This document shows positions 48,938 to 60,180 of a stretch of DNA of 64,000 nt, in pieces. The translations under genes and the position numbers were made by a program. Every line of letters begins with the position of its first letter. The first letter of the stretch is position 1. The DNA lies in NCBI RefSeq assembly GCF_902499335.1, contig NZ_CABVQK010000001.1, forward strand, positions 1 through 64,000, in the 5' to 3' direction. Below the pieces are notes generated by a model. The model made no database searches and was not told the origin of the DNA. It saw only the letters and a list, made by a program, of their open reading frames with translations. Origin of the DNA: Burkholderia lata (GTDB lineage Bacteria; Pseudomonadota; Gammaproteobacteria; Burkholderiales; Burkholderiaceae).

Positions 48938-49432
48938 TCACACGCGTACGTACTGGGCCATGCCGTCGGGCAAGAGCTGCTTCAGCTCGTGCACGCCCTG
49001 TTCGGCAAAAGGACGCAATAGCGCATTGCGCCAGAAATCCTGTTTGGGCAGTTCGGTCAGCCCGGCCGCCGCGACCAGCAGCACCACCAGCACGCAGCCG
49101 CGGACGAGCCCGAACATCATGCCCAGCGAGCGGTCGACGCCGCCCAGGCCACTCGCCTGCGCGATCCGCGACAGCAGCGCGTTCGCGACACCGGCGACCA
49201 GCACCACGCCGATCACGACCAACGCGAAGGCGATCACCCACTGCGTCAGCGCACCGCCCGGCCAGTTCGCCGGGATATACGGCACGACCAGTCCGACGTA
49301 GCGGCCCGCGATCACGATCGCAGCGATCCAGCCGATCAGCCCGAAAATCTCGGACACGAAGCCGCGCCACGCACCGCGCAGCGCCGACAACGCGATCACC
49401 GCCAATACAGCGTAGTCGAAAGCAGTCAGCAT
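48938..49432 (-). CDS. cvpA: CvpA family membrane protein
   Basis: 164 residues with four hydrophobic segments (FDYAVLAVIALSALRGAW, LIGWIAAIVIAGRYVG, VIAFALVVIGVVLVAGVANA, GCVLVVLLVAAAGL), the CvpA/colicin V production family pattern. Its gene precedes purF as in many bacteria. Role in envelope homeostasis is known only in outline. Confidence 0.93.
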   Translation of the reverse strand: MLTAFDYAVLAVIALSALRGAWRGFVSEIFGLIGWIAAIVIAGRYVGLVVPYIPANWPGGALTQWVIAFALVVIGVVLVAGVANALLSRIAQASGLGGVDRSLGMMFGLVRGCVLVVLLVAAAGLTELPKQDFWRNALLRPFAEQGVHELKQLLPDGMAQYVRV

Positions 49433-49438
49433 CGTGCG

Positions 49439-50275
49439 TTACTGCGTCAGACCGGCTTCGCGCACCTTCGCGATCGCGGCGGAAGCCGCCGCGCGATCCG
49501 CGAACGGGCCTGCTCGCAACAGTGTAGCCGTGCTGCCGTCCGCCTGCTTGCGATGCTCGACATATGCGGGCACGCCCGCCGATTTCAACTTGGTGGCCCA
49601 CGAACGGGCCGTCGCGTCGTCCTTGAACGAACCGAGCTGCACCGCGAAGCGCGCACCGGCCGGCGACGACGGCGACGAAGCGTCGCTGCTGTCCGGGCTG
49701 GCGGCGTCGGCATTCGCGACGGCCGCAGGTGCAGGCTTCGGCGCAGCCGGCTTCGCCACCGGGGCAGCCGGTTTCGGCGCGGGCTTCGGCGGCGTCACGC
49801 TCGCCGTGGTCGTGGTATCGGGTTTCGCGGCCGGCTTGTCGGCATCTTTCGGCGCGGGCGCCGGCGCTGCCGCCACGGCCACATCGGATGCCGGCGGTTC
49901 GTCATGCGCAACGCCTGCCTGCACATCGGATGCGTCATCGTCGCGCGGCGCGACCGCCTGGTGCGCGGGCCGGTTCGGAATGTCGATCGCGATGTCGTCC
50001 GTCACCGGCTTCGGGTGCGAATCGAGCACCATCGGCAGCACGATCACGGCCGCGACGACGAGCGCGATCGCGCCGACGAGGCGACGGCGCGCGCGTTGCT
50101 TTTCTGGAAGGGTCGGATCGAGGAGCAGTGCGTCCGATTCCGGACGCTCGGTGCGGCGCGAGCGTCGCTCGACGCGTTCAGTGCGCTCCGTGCGCACGTT
50201 CCGGGAGGTCCCGGTGCGACCGCCGCGCCGCGGGGGCGCGTCGTCGTCTTTTTTGCCGAACGAGAAAATTCCCAT
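49439..50275 (-). CDS. SPOR-domain protein (DedD/FtsN-like)
   Basis: 278 residues. A cytoplasmic Arg-rich start is followed by one TM (LVGAIALVVAAVIVLPMVL), a long Pro/Ala/Lys linker (about 115-200), and a C-terminal SPOR domain (ARFAVQLGSFKDDATARSWA ... YVEHRKQADG ... LRAGPFADRAAASAAI). SPOR domains bind denuded septal peptidoglycan. Position between folC and cvpA is that of dedD. Confidence 0.88.
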   Translation of the reverse strand: MGIFSFGKKDDDAPPRRGGRTGTSRNVRTERTERVERRSRRTERPESDALLLDPTLPEKQRARRRLVGAIALVVAAVIVLPMVLDSHPKPVTDDIAIDIPNRPAHQAVAPRDDDASDVQAGVAHDEPPASDVAVAAAPAPAPKDADKPAAKPDTTTTASVTPPKPAPKPAAPVAKPAAPKPAPAAVANADAASPDSSDASSPSSPAGARFAVQLGSFKDDATARSWATKLKSAGVPAYVEHRKQADGSTATLLRAGPFADRAAASAAIAKVREAGLTQ

Positions 50276-50304
50276 GAATGGCTGAGTCCGAAACTGCCCG
50301 TCAG

Positions 50305-51615
50305 TCAGTGTTGCTGCGATTTACGGTAGGCCAGCACGCCGGCAACCGTATGGAAACTGCCGAAAACCACGATTCTATCATTCTCGGATGCTCTTTTTAG
50401 TGCATCGCGAAACGCTTCGGCGGGCGACGTGTAACGCGTGACGCTCGAATCGGGCCCCTCCTCCACGCCGGCCTTGCGCAGCGCGGCTTCGAGCTGCTCC
50501 GCGGAGGCCGCGCGCGGCAGCGGCAGGTCGGTCACGCACCAGTGGTCGATCTCGCCCTTCAGGTGCTGCAGCACGCCGTCGATGTCTTTGTCGTGCATCG
50601 CGCCGAACACCGCGTACGTGTACGGGAAGAAGCCCATGTTGCCGAGGTTCTGCTCGAGCACGGCCGATGCATGCGGGTTGTGCGCGACGTCGAGCACGAT
50701 CGCCGGCTTGCCGGGCAGCACCTGGAAGCGACCCGGCAGCTCGACGTTCGCGAGGCCCAGCCGGATGTCCTGCGCGGATACCGGCAGCACCGGGCGCAGC
50801 GCTTCGAGCGCGGCAAGCGCGGCCGATGCATTGATCAGCTGATTCGCGCCGCGCAGCGCCGGATACGCGAGCGCCGGATAGCGCTTCTCGCGGCCGAGGT
50901 AGCTCCACTGCTGGCGCTCCGCGCCTGCCTGCGCCTCGTAGCGGAAATCGCGGCCAACGAGCCACAGGTCGGCGCCGACCGCTTCGGCGTGGTCGATCAG
51001 TGTTTGCGGCGCGGCCGGATCGCCGCAGATCGCCGGCTTGCCGGCACGGAAGATCCCGGCCTTCTCGAACGCGATCTTCTCGCGCGTGTCGCCGAGATAC
51101 TCGGTGTGGTCGATGTCGATGCTCGTGACGATCGCGCAATCGGTATCGATGATGTTGACGGCATCGAGCCGGCCGCCGAGGCCGACTTCGAGGATCACCG
51201 CGTCGAGCCCCCGCGACGCGAACAGGTGCAGGATCGCGAGCGTCGTGAATTCGAAGTACGTGAGCGACACGGGCTCGGGCAGCGACGTGCGCGCGGCTTC
51301 GACGGCCTCGAAGTGCGGCAGCAGCTCGTCATCGGTGACGTTCTGCCCGTTCACGCGCGCACGCTCGTTGAATTCGAGCAGGTGCGGCGACGTGTGGCAG
51401 CCGACCTTGTATCCGGCGCGCACGAGAATCGTCTCGAGGAACGCGCAGGTCGAGCCCTTGCCGTTCGTGCCGCCGACGGTAATGACGGGGCACGCGAATT
51501 CGAGCTGCAGCGCCGCCTTGACCTGCCCGATGCGGGTCAGGCCCATGTCGATGCCGACCGGGTGCGCGCGTTCGAGATGCGAAAGCCACGCGTCGAGAGT
51601 GGGAAAAGTGCTCAT
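50305..51615 (-). CDS. folC: Dihydrofolate synthase / folylpolyglutamate synthase
   Basis: 436 residues. P-loop VGGTNGKGSTCAFLE, Mur-ligase-like central domain (SIDIDHTEYLGDTREKIAFE), and DVAHNPHA in the C-terminal domain. It joins dihydropteroate to glutamate and extends the polyglutamate tail. It lies between accD and the SPOR gene in the usual Burkholderia order. Confidence 0.95.
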   Translation of the reverse strand: MSTFPTLDAWLSHLERAHPVGIDMGLTRIGQVKAALQLEFACPVITVGGTNGKGSTCAFLETILVRAGYKVGCHTSPHLLEFNERARVNGQNVTDDELLPHFEAVEAARTSLPEPVSLTYFEFTTLAILHLFASRGLDAVILEVGLGGRLDAVNIIDTDCAIVTSIDIDHTEYLGDTREKIAFEKAGIFRAGKPAICGDPAAPQTLIDHAEAVGADLWLVGRDFRYEAQAGAERQQWSYLGREKRYPALAYPALRGANQLINASAALAALEALRPVLPVSAQDIRLGLANVELPGRFQVLPGKPAIVLDVAHNPHASAVLEQNLGNMGFFPYTYAVFGAMHDKDIDGVLQHLKGEIDHWCVTDLPLPRAASAEQLEAALRKAGVEEGPDSSVTRYTSPAEAFRDALKRASENDRIVVFGSFHTVAGVLAYRKSQQH

Positions 51616-51648
51616 CGGTTCAAATCTGGATCGGGACCGCCACTACGC

Positions 51649-51693
51649 CAAAAAACGAAGCGCGCCGCCTGACGCTGAAGCCAGGCGACGCGC
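51649..51693 (-). terminator. Rho-independent terminator of accD
   Basis: On the minus strand GCGCGTCGCCTG pairs with CAGGCGGCGCGC (one mismatch) around a 10-nt loop, followed by TTCGTTTTTT. It separates accD from folC. Confidence 0.9.
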
Positions 51694-51715
51694 AGTGTTC
51701 ACAACCTTGCGCCGG

Positions 51716-52588
<873 letters not shown>

Positions 52589-52652
52589 CGTATGGTTTCC
52601 TGTTCCGTGGCGGGCCGGGCCGCATGGCCCGTTCCCGCTTCCTGTGTTGTGT

Positions 52653-53468
52653 TTATCGCGCCGTCTTGCCCGCGCCGTCCAGGGCGGCGCGCAGCTCGGC
52701 GATGAAAGTCTTCAGCGCGGCCGCGGCACCCTCCGGCACGGCGCTTTCGAGCAGCTGCACGAGGCGGCTGCCGATCACGACGGCGTCCGACACCTCGGCC
52801 ACCGCGCGCGCCGTTTCAGCGTCGCGGATGCCGAAGCCGACGCCCACCGGAACCGGCACGCGCGACTTGATGGCCGGGATTTTACCCGCAATGCTCGAAA
52901 CATCCAGATTTCCTGCGCCGGTCACGCCCTTGAGCGACACGTAATACACGTAGCCGCTCGCGATCTTGCCGACGTCGGCAATGCGTTCGTCGGTCGACGT
53001 GGGCGCGAGCAGGAAGATCGGATCGATCTGCGCGGCGCGCATTTTCTCGGCGAACACGCCCGCCTCTTCCGGCGGATAGTCGACGACGAGCACGCCGTCG
53101 ACCCCGGCCGCCTGGGCTTCGGCCGCGAACGTGTCGACGCCCATCCGCTCGATCGGGTTCGCATAGCCCATCAGCACGACGGGGGTTTTGGGGTCGGTTT
53201 CGCGAAAGCGCTTCACGTCGGCGAGCACGCTCTTCAGCGTGACGCCGCGCGCGAGTGCGCGCTCCGACGAGCGCTGGATCACGGGGCCGTCGGCCATCGG
53301 GTCCGAGAACGGCACGCCGAGTTCGATCACGTCCGCGCCGCCTTCGGCGAGCGCGTGCATGAATTCGACGGTTTTGGCGGGATCGGGGTCGCCGGCCGTG
53401 ATGAACGGGATCAGGCCCTTACGGCCTTGTTCGGCGAGCGCGGCGAAGGTCTGCTGAATACGGGACAT
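52653..53468 (-). CDS. trpA: Tryptophan synthase alpha subunit
   Basis: 271 residues from ATG 53468, with AAGGAAAATT just upstream. Catalytic E49 and D60 lie in [15 protein letters not shown], and [12 protein letters not shown] binds phosphate. It cleaves indole-3-glycerol phosphate and feeds indole to TrpB. It is separated from trpB by the DNA methyltransferase gene. Confidence 0.97.
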   Translation of the reverse strand: MSRIQQTFAALAEQGRKGLIPFITAGDPDPAKTVEFMHALAEGGADVIELGVPFSDPMADGPVIQRSSERALARGVTLKSVLADVKRFRETDPKTPVVLMGYANPIERMGVDTFAAEAQAAGVDGVLVVDYPPEEAGVFAEKMRAAQIDPIFLLAPTSTDERIADVGKIASGYVYYVSLKGVTGAGNLDVSSIAGKIPAIKSRVPVPVGVGFGIRDAETARAVAEVSDAVVIGSRLVQLLESAVPEGAAAALKTFIAELRAALDGAGKTAR

Positions 53469-53509
53469 GGCAATTTTCCTTGATGCGTTCGGCGATGCGG
53501 CGGCGCGAT

Positions 53510-54361
53510 TCACGCGCACGCCGGCGCGGCGAGCGCGTTCACGCGCTCGTGCGCGATCGCACAATAGCTTTCGTTGATCTCGTAGCCGACGAAGTCGCGC
53601 CCCTGCCGTGCGCAGGCCACCGCGGTCGTGCCGCTGCCCATGAACGGATCGAGCACGCGGCCGCCCGGCGGGCAGCTTGCGAGCACCATCCGCTCGATGA
53701 TTTCCAGCGGCTTCTGGGTCGGATGATCGACGCGCTCCGCGTGCTGCCGGTGCAGGCGCGAGACCGACCAGACGTCCTTCGGGTTGTAGCCCATCTCCAG
53801 CCACTTGCTGCCTTCGAACAGCTTGCGCGAGCGGGCCTTCTTCGTGTCGGCGTCGTACGGGATGCGGACCGGATCGAGATCGAAGTAATACGCCTTGGAA
53901 ACCGCGAAAAAGCCGATGTTGTCGTGCACCGACGTGAAACGGCGCGTCGTGCCGCCCATGCTCGGCACGCGTCGGTCCCAGATGATCTCGTTGACCATCG
54001 TGAGTTGCGTCTTCAGGAAACTGAAGATTTCCGGCGCGTACTGCCACGTGCAGAAGATGTACATCGACCCGCTTGGCTTCAGCTTCGGAATCGCGAGCTC
54101 GAGCCACCCGCGCGTCCACGCGAGAAAATCGTCGCCCGAACGCTTGTCCGAATCGTTGCCGTAGTCCTTGCCGAGCCCGTACGGCGGATCGGCGACGATC
54201 AGGTCGATCGACGCGTCCGGCAGGTGCGCGGCATGGGTCAGGAAATCGCGGTTATGCAGTTCGATACCGGACGGCAGCACGCGCGGCTCGGCAGCGGCGG
54301 GCTGAATCGCCCCCGCCTCGCTCGCGGCGCCGCCGCCCGGTTCTTCGATCAGGTCACGCAT
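53510..54361 (-). CDS. Orphan DNA methyltransferase inside the trp cluster (beta-class)
   Basis: 283 residues. Motif IV is DPPYGLG (58-64) and motif I is [12 protein letters not shown] near residue 240; the order IV, target domain, I is the beta class of DNA amino-methyltransferases. DPPY favours N6-adenine. No restriction gene is adjacent, so it is solitary. It is only 9 bp after trpB and 41 bp before trpA, hence co-transcribed with tryptophan genes. From memory, the trp-linked enzyme of B. cenocepacia methylates GTWWAC; specificity is not readable here. Confidence 0.92.
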   Translation of the reverse strand: MRDLIEEPGGGAASEAGAIQPAAAEPRVLPSGIELHNRDFLTHAAHLPDASIDLIVADPPYGLGKDYGNDSDKRSGDDFLAWTRGWLELAIPKLKPSGSMYIFCTWQYAPEIFSFLKTQLTMVNEIIWDRRVPSMGGTTRRFTSVHDNIGFFAVSKAYYFDLDPVRIPYDADTKKARSRKLFEGSKWLEMGYNPKDVWSVSRLHRQHAERVDHPTQKPLEIIERMVLASCPPGGRVLDPFMGSGTTAVACARQGRDFVGYEINESYCAIAHERVNALAAPACA

Positions 54362-54370
54362 CGGTCGGGG

Positions 54371-55564
54371 TCAGAGCTCGATGCCCGATCGCTCGGCGAC
54401 CGTGTGCATGTCCTTGTCGCCGCGGCCCGACAGGTTGACGAGCAGGATCTTGTCCTTCGGCAACGTCGGCGCGAGCTTCACGCCATACGCGATCGCATGG
54501 CTCGACTCGAGCGCGGGAATGATCCCCTCGATCCGGCAGCAGTCGTGAAACGCCTTCAGCGCTTCCTCGTCGGTGATGCCGACGTACTGCGCACGGCCGC
54601 TGTCCTTCAGCCACGCGTGCTCGGGGCCGACGCCCGGATAGTCGAGGCCCGCCGACACCGAATGCGTCTCGATGATCTGGCCGTTGTCGTCCTGCAGCAG
54701 GTAGGTACGGTTGCCGTGCAGCACGCCCGGGCTGCCCGCGATCAGCGATGCCGCGTGATGGCCCGTGTCGAGGCCGTCGCCGGCTGCTTCGACGCCGATC
54801 AGCTGCACCGAGGTGTCGTCGATGTACGGATAGAAGATGCCCATCGCGTTCGAGCCGCCGCCGACGCAGGCGATCACCGCGTCCGGCTGCCGGCCGGTCA
54901 TTTCCGGCATCTGCACCTTGCACTCGTCGCCGATCACGCGCTGGAAGTCGCGCACCATCATCGGGTACGGGTGCGGGCCCGCGACCGTGCCGATGATGTA
55001 GAACGTGTTCTCGATGTTCGTGACCCAGTCGCGCATCGCTTCGTTCAGCGCGTCCTTCAGCGTGCGCGAACCCGATTCGACCGGCACGACAGTCGCGCCG
55101 AGCAGCTTCATCCGGTAGACGTTCGCGGCCTGGCGGCGCACGTCTTCCGAACCCATGTAGACGACGCACTCCATCCCGAAGCGCGCGCAGATCGTCGCGG
55201 TCGCGACGCCGTGCTGGCCGGCGCCCGTCTCGGCGATCACGCGCTTCTTGCCCATGCGCTTCGCGAGCAGCGCCTGGCCGATCACGTTGTTGATCTTGTG
55301 CGCGCCCGTGTGGTTCAGGTCTTCGCGCTTCAGGTAGATCTGCGCGCCGCCAAGCGTCTCGCTCCAGCGCTGCGCGTGATAGATCGGCGACGGGCGGCCG
55401 ACGAAATGCTTCAGCTCGCGCTCGAATTCGGCGACGAAATCGGGATCGTTCTGGAATTTTTCATACGCCGCGCGCAGTTCGTCCAGCGCGTGAATCAGCG
55501 TCTCGGCGACAAACGTGCCGCCATACGGGCCGAAGTGGCCGCGATCATCAGGAAGGTTGTACAT
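54371..55564 (-). CDS. trpB: Tryptophan synthase beta subunit
   Basis: 397 residues. PLP-binding K90 in [16 protein letters not shown], and the phosphate-binding GGGSNAMG. It condenses indole with serine. Length matches TrpB1. It is 55 bp after trpF and followed by the methyltransferase gene. Confidence 0.97.
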   Translation of the reverse strand: MYNLPDDRGHFGPYGGTFVAETLIHALDELRAAYEKFQNDPDFVAEFERELKHFVGRPSPIYHAQRWSETLGGAQIYLKREDLNHTGAHKINNVIGQALLAKRMGKKRVIAETGAGQHGVATATICARFGMECVVYMGSEDVRRQAANVYRMKLLGATVVPVESGSRTLKDALNEAMRDWVTNIENTFYIIGTVAGPHPYPMMVRDFQRVIGDECKVQMPEMTGRQPDAVIACVGGGSNAMGIFYPYIDDTSVQLIGVEAAGDGLDTGHHAASLIAGSPGVLHGNRTYLLQDDNGQIIETHSVSAGLDYPGVGPEHAWLKDSGRAQYVGITDEEALKAFHDCCRIEGIIPALESSHAIAYGVKLAPTLPKDKILLVNLSGRGDKDMHTVAERSGIEL

Positions 55565-55619
55565 GGTGTCTCTCTCGATCGGTCGGTGCGCCCCGCTTTC
55601 GGGGCCGCACCGGCTTGCA

Positions 55620-56321
55620 TCACCGGGCGTCCGCTTCGCGCACCGCGCGTACGAACGCCGCCATCCGGGCGTGATCCTTCACGCCCTTCGCGCCCTCCAC
55701 TTCGATGCCACTCGAGACATCGACAGCAAACGGGCGCAACTGGCGAATCGCATCACCGACGTTTTGCGCGCTCAAGCCACCACTCAAAACGGCCCGATGC
55801 GCGAGCTCTGCGGGAATAAGAGACCAATCGAAGACCTTGCCGCTACCGCCGTAATCCGGCACCAGGGTGTCGAACAAGAGGCCGCGCGCTTTCGAATAAT
55901 GAAGACCCGATTCTACCAAATCGGCCGATTGCGTCGAGGGGCCGACGCGCACCGCGCGCAGCCACGGCAGGCGTGCCGCGCGGCCGAGCGCGTCGCACTG
56001 TTCGGGCGTCTCGTCGCCATGGAACTGCAGCAGCGTGAGCGGCACGTCGCGCACGACAGCCTCGATCTCGGCTTCGGTCGCATTCACGAACAGCCCGACC
56101 ACCGACACGAACGGCGGCGCGAGGCGCGCCAGCTCGGCCGCCTGCGCGATCGACACCGCGCGCGGGCTCTTCGGATAGAACACGAGGCCGATCGCATCGG
56201 CGCCGAGCGCCGCCGCGTGCAGCACGTCCTCGGGGCGCGACAGCCCGCACAGCTTGATGCGCGTGCGCGGCGGCAGGCCGGCCGGGTCGGAAGTCGAGGA
56301 AGACACGGCGTGATCCGTCAT
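55620..56321 (-). CDS. trpF: Phosphoribosylanthranilate isomerase
   Basis: 233 residues from ATG 56321; 17 residues precede the usual start of the barrel. [11 protein letters not shown] carries the catalytic Cys (C25) and LQFHGDE, with the catalytic Asp in [11 protein letters not shown]. The gene start overlaps the truA stop by 4 nt, so tryptophan synthesis is coupled to a tRNA-modification gene. Confidence 0.95.
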   Translation of the reverse strand: MTDHAVSSSTSDPAGLPPRTRIKLCGLSRPEDVLHAAALGADAIGLVFYPKSPRAVSIAQAAELARLAPPFVSVVGLFVNATEAEIEAVVRDVPLTLLQFHGDETPEQCDALGRAARLPWLRAVRVGPSTQSADLVESGLHYSKARGLLFDTLVPDYGGSGKVFDWSLIPAELAHRAVLSGGLSAQNVGDAIRQLRPFAVDVSSGIEVEGAKGVKDHARMAAFVRAVREADAR

Positions 56322-57130
56322 GATTGAGGGTCCAGATCGGCCCAGACGCTGCTCCACGGCACGCTGCCGAGCTGCGCGGGCGGGACGGCGAATTCCGCCG
56401 GGTAGCCGACGTGGGCGAGGTACAGCCCGTCGGCCATGAACGTGGGCGCCGCAAGGTTGCGGTCGCGCCCGGCCAGCACGTCGGCGAGCCAATCGGCCGG
56501 ATAGCGGCCGCGACCGACCGCGACGAGGCAGCCCATCAGGTTGCGCACCATGTGATGCAGGAACGCGTTGGCGCGGAAACGGAAATGAATGAAATGGCCC
56601 ACGCGCCGCACGTCGATCTGGTACAGGTGTTTGACCGGCGTCTTCGACTGGCATTCCGACGACCGGAACGACGAGAAGTCGTGCTCGCCGATCAGGTGTG
56701 CGGCGGCGGCGCGCATCGCGTCGTCGTCGAGCGGCGTATGGATCCAGCCCGCGCGCCCCGCCAGCATCGGCGAGCGCACGGGATGCACGTACAGCGTGTA
56801 GTAATAGGTGCGCTCGAACGCCGAGAAACGCGCGTGGAACGTGTCCGGCATCGGCTTCGCCCATTGCACCGCCACGGTCGACGGCAGGAACGCGTTGGTG
56901 CCGCGCACCCACGAGAAAACCTCGCGATCGAGGTCGGTATCGAAGTGCACGACCTGCCCGAGCCCATGCACGCCTGTATCGGTCCGCCCGGCCACCGTCG
57001 TATGCAGCGGCACGCGCGCGAACTCGGCCAGCGCGTGCTCGAGCCGATCCTGCACGGTCTTGCCGTGCGGCTGCGCCTGCCAGCCGCAGAACGCCGCACC
57101 GTCGTACTGAATGCCGAGCGCGATCCGCAT
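56318..57130 (-). CDS. truA: tRNA pseudouridine(38-40) synthase
   Basis: 270 residues from ATG 57130, overlapping the fimV stop by one base (TAATG). Catalytic D51 in [14 protein letters not shown], with RYYYTL-type RTYYYTLYV and [13 protein letters not shown]. It modifies the tRNA anticodon arm. Neighbours fimV-truA-trpF are the standard beta/gamma-proteobacterial order. Confidence 0.96.
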   Translation of the reverse strand: MRIALGIQYDGAAFCGWQAQPHGKTVQDRLEHALAEFARVPLHTTVAGRTDTGVHGLGQVVHFDTDLDREVFSWVRGTNAFLPSTVAVQWAKPMPDTFHARFSAFERTYYYTLYVHPVRSPMLAGRAGWIHTPLDDDAMRAAAAHLIGEHDFSSFRSSECQSKTPVKHLYQIDVRRVGHFIHFRFRANAFLHHMVRNLMGCLVAVGRGRYPADWLADVLAGRDRNLAAPTFMADGLYLAHVGYPAEFAVPPAQLGSVPWSSVWADLDPQS

Positions 57131-59334
57131 TACGCCTCTTCCGCCAGTTTCGCGAGCAGCGCACGCGCATCGTCGCGCGTCGCGGCGTCGTTCGCGTCGA
57201 CCACTTCCTGCAGCAGCGTCCGCGCGCCGGACAGGTCGCCCAGCTCGACGTATTCGGACGCGAGGTCGAGTTTGTTGCGCGCGATGCGGGCAAGCTCGTC
57301 CGGCGTCAGCGCCGGCAACGCGGCGCCCGGCGCGGACGGCAGGTCGAGATCGAAATCGAGTTTCAGCGCGCCGAACTGCGCGCCGCCGAGCGGCGGCAGC
57401 GACGACGTCGCGAACGGGCTGCCCGATTGGCCGGCAGGCGTCGCTGCGTCGGGATCCCAATCGAACTCGTCGTCCTGATCGGCCGGATGTTCCGGGGCCG
57501 GATCGATCGAGCCAATCGGGAGGTGCTGGGCGGCTTGACCGTTAGTTGCGATTTTATCGGCATCGGACTGCCCTGCTTGCGCAACCGGCTCATCCGCCGC
57601 CAGCGACGGCTCGTCCGGCGTGCGCGGCGGCAGCGGCATGTCGAGGCTGCTGAGCACGCTGATCGCGTTCTGCATCAGCGCCGCGTGCTGCGCTTCGGTG
57701 ACCGCGGGTGCGGCCGGTGTCTCGACCGGCGTCTCCACCGGCATCGCTACCCGTGTCTCCACCGATGCCTCGTTCGGCGTCTCTGGCGACGTTTCGACCG
57801 GCTTTTCCGCCTGCGTTTCTGCCTGCGTTTCGGTCGCGACCTTTTCGATCGGCTCGGCATCGTGCGAAACCGGAGCCGCCTCGCTTACGGGCGGCACTGC
57901 GGCATGCGCGGTCGGCACTTCAGGCTGCTCGACATGCGGCTGCGCCACATCCGACGCCGGCGACACATCCGTATCCGGCACCTCGATCGGCTCCGCCGCT
58001 GCGGCAGTCGCCGCGGCAAGGTTCAGGTCGGAAGCGGCATCACGCGCGACCGGCATCTCGGGCCGGATCGGCAGTTCAGCTTCGACAGAAGGCGCGGCTT
58101 CGGCTTGCGCAGTGGCAGCCGCAGCCGCGGCACCGCCCGCTGCCGTAGCGGTAGCCCCCGTGTCCGAACCCGCATCGTCCGTGCGCCGGCTCTTCCTGCG
58201 CTTGCGCCACGCGAAACCTGCCGCGAGGACGATCACGGCCGCACCGGCCACCGCGGCCGGACGCCAGTCCATCTGCTCGGTACTGCGTGCAGGTGCCGCC
58301 ACCGGCGCGACCGGTTGCGCGGGCGCCGATACCGATGCCGGCTGCACCGCGCTGGCGGCGACGCCGGACGCGGCTTCGCCTGCCGTCGGCGCAGCAGCGG
58401 ACGCACCTGCATCACTTGCGGCCGGACGCGGCGCGACAGGTGCAGGAGCCGGAGCCGGCGTGACGTCGTTCGTCGTGGCCGGCTTGCCGATGCCGTGCTT
58501 CTGCAATTCCATCAGCACGCGATTCTTCAGCGCCAGCAGTTGCTGCAGGCTCGACGGCCGCGGCTGCGACGCGCCCGTAACGGGCGCCGCACCAGCCGGT
58601 TCGTTCATGCCTGAAACCTGGCTGCCCGGCGCAGGCGAAACCGCGGCACCGCTCGCGGACGACGGCACCGACTGGATCGTGCCGCTCCACACATGCGGAC
58701 CGCTTGCACCGGCAACCGGCGCCGCCGGCTGCATGCTTTCGACAGCCGATGCGCCGTGCGCCGCCGAAGCGCCGATCGATGCCGACGCACCGGCGGCCGT
58801 TGCGGCGCTCGCGCCGCTCACCGGCGCCGCATGCACGGCGGGCGCCACCGGCGCGGATTGCACGGCTGATCCCGGATGCGGTGCGGACGCGCCATGCTGC
58901 GCGACCGCCGTGCCGCCCGATGCCGCAGCGGGTGCGGAAGCTGCCTCTGCACCGGATGCCGCGGACGCACCGGCCGGCACGAGTGCCGCGCCTGTCGCGT
59001 CGAGCGCGGGCACGGTCAGCGTCGCGCCGACTTTCAGGCGGCTCGCGTCGTGCTTCATGAACGCCTGAGGATTGGCGTCGAACAGCGCGCGGCCGGCGCG
59101 CGCGAGCACACCGGGATCGCGCGACTGCGTGGCCGCTTTCGCGATGTCGTTCAGCGACTGGCCGGGCTGGACCGTCACGGTAAGCGGCGCCGCGCCGTCG
59201 GCAGCGGACGCCGGCAGTTCGCCGGTGCCGGCCGCCCAGGCCGATGCGGTTGCGCCGAGCGCCAGGATCGCCAGCGCGCCACGCACGGCACGCGACAGAC
59301 GGGACAGACGCGGAAACAAGGAAATTCGGGACAT
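57130..59334 (-). CDS. fimV: FimV-like peptidoglycan-binding / polar assembly protein
   Basis: 734 residues from ATG 59334. A signal peptide ends SAWAAG, and a LysM domain follows ([20 protein letters not shown] ... [10 protein letters not shown]). A long Ala/Pro/Ser-rich region leads to a TM near 405-425 ([20 protein letters not shown]), an acidic repeat-rich cytoplasmic part, and a C-terminal FimV domain ([20 protein letters not shown] ... [10 protein letters not shown]). FimV organises polar type IV pili or secretion. The Ala-rich region makes length variable between strains. Confidence 0.92.
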   Translation of the reverse strand: MSRISLFPRLSRLSRAVRGALAILALGATASAWAAGTGELPASAADGAAPLTVTVQPGQSLNDIAKAATQSRDPGVLARAGRALFDANPQAFMKHDASRLKVGATLTVPALDATGAALVPAGASAASGAEAASAPAAASGGTAVAQHGASAPHPGSAVQSAPVAPAVHAAPVSGASAATAAGASASIGASAAHGASAVESMQPAAPVAGASGPHVWSGTIQSVPSSASGAAVSPAPGSQVSGMNEPAGAAPVTGASQPRPSSLQQLLALKNRVLMELQKHGIGKPATTNDVTPAPAPAPVAPRPAASDAGASAAAPTAGEAASGVAASAVQPASVSAPAQPVAPVAAPARSTEQMDWRPAAVAGAAVIVLAAGFAWRKRRKSRRTDDAGSDTGATATAAGGAAAAAATAQAEAAPSVEAELPIRPEMPVARDAASDLNLAAATAAAAEPIEVPDTDVSPASDVAQPHVEQPEVPTAHAAVPPVSEAAPVSHDAEPIEKVATETQAETQAEKPVETSPETPNEASVETRVAMPVETPVETPAAPAVTEAQHAALMQNAISVLSSLDMPLPPRTPDEPSLAADEPVAQAGQSDADKIATNGQAAQHLPIGSIDPAPEHPADQDDEFDWDPDAATPAGQSGSPFATSSLPPLGGAQFGALKLDFDLDLPSAPGAALPALTPDELARIARNKLDLASEYVELGDLSGARTLLQEVVDANDAATRDDARALLAKLAEEA

Positions 59335-59411
59335 CGTTGGCTCTATCGCCGCGCGCGGGCGCGGCTCGGATTCGCGGTTGAAAGCGTCAATAAAGTTGCC
59401 GCAGAAATGCA

Positions 59412-59438
59412 AAAGCGTCGCGTCGAACGCGACGCTTT
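59412..59438. other. Perfect 11-bp inverted repeat upstream of fimV
   Basis: AAAGCGTCGCG and CGCGACGCTTT flank TCGAA. It is about 75 bp before the fimV start. On the minus strand it is followed by TGCATTTCTG, not a T run, so it is not a clear terminator. It may be an operator or leader hairpin. Confidence 0.5.
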
Positions 59439-60065
59439 CGGAGGCTCTGTGCGTCGTAACCGCGTAGTTTACTTCACGCGATCGCGTTCGGGCCGAATTC
59501 GTCGCCGATGGGTGCAACCTGCCGCGCGCGCACATCGACGCACCCTGCGACCGTGCCGCGCTGATGCCCGGTGCGCACACCGAGACCAGCGCCCGCGATC
59601 GATCGGACGCACGCCTGCCGCAGTTGAAAAAAAACCCGACCGCATCGCATCCGGAACGATTGTCGCGGCGTTTGCTCGCTCACCGGGTGGCTTGCACAAC
59701 CGGGGCTCGATGCCGCGCCGCGCCCGGAAAATCGTGCACATTTGCTCAATAATTCACGCCGCCCGCCGTTAATGGATTAACAACAGACAATAAAAATAAA
59801 TCCAGTCGATCACTCAACCCATTCAAATCAATTTCAATTGATCGATAAGAGGCCAATTCCCCTCTCTTATCGTTGAATTGAACATTTCCACCACCAAACC
59901 CCCGCCCCACAAGGCTTTCCAGCCCACACCCCTCTCCATTACTCATACGAAATCCATCATTTCGTAGACAATTCAATTACATTACACAAAATTACACAGA
60001 TCAAATAATTGCCGTCGCTAGGATCGTCTTCAAACAAGAATCGGCGCAGTTCGACCATCGCGCCC

Positions 60066-60118
60066 GCACCTGCCGGAAAGGCGGGCACGCGGTCGGCCGG
60101 GCTGACGCCGTGAGGTGC
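60066..60118 (+). promoter_or_regulatory. Structured leader with mutually exclusive stems before flgE-like gene
   Basis: GCACCT (60066-60071) can pair with AGGTGC (60113-60118), closing a 41-nt GC-rich loop. Alternatively CCTGCC (60069-60074) pairs with GGCGGG (60080-60085) around GGAAA. The two stems share CCT, so they exclude each other. It lies about 60 bp before the flgE-like ATG. No known riboswitch class fits convincingly. Confidence 0.35.
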
Positions 60119-60180
60119 CAGGGAGGCATCACGCAGTCGCACGACTGCATTTACTCACCAGCTCGTTACGGGGATCGAAC

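Larger units (their letters stand above)
59335..60180. other. Long divergent region between fimV and flgE-like gene
   Basis: About 850 bp. It holds a perfect 11-bp hairpin at 59412-59438, a very AT-rich stretch at about 59745-60010, and a structured stretch at 60066-60118. A 76-residue frame at 59746-59976 (minus) has poor codon use and is not accepted as a gene. Confidence 0.5.

Noticed and set aside
52653..54119. 488-residue frame ending in TrpA
   Set aside because: The N-terminal extension is the methyltransferase in another frame; TrpA starts at 53468 with catalytic residues at the standard positions.
59746..59976. 76-residue minus-strand frame in the AT-rich island
   Set aside because: Low-GC third positions unlike neighbouring genes, no ribosome site and no recognisable motif.
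60066..60118. Cyclic-di-GMP-I (GEMM) riboswitch before the flgE-like gene
   Set aside because: A purine-rich capped hairpin and an ACGC string are present, but the conserved AAACC and the receptor helix pairing are missing.
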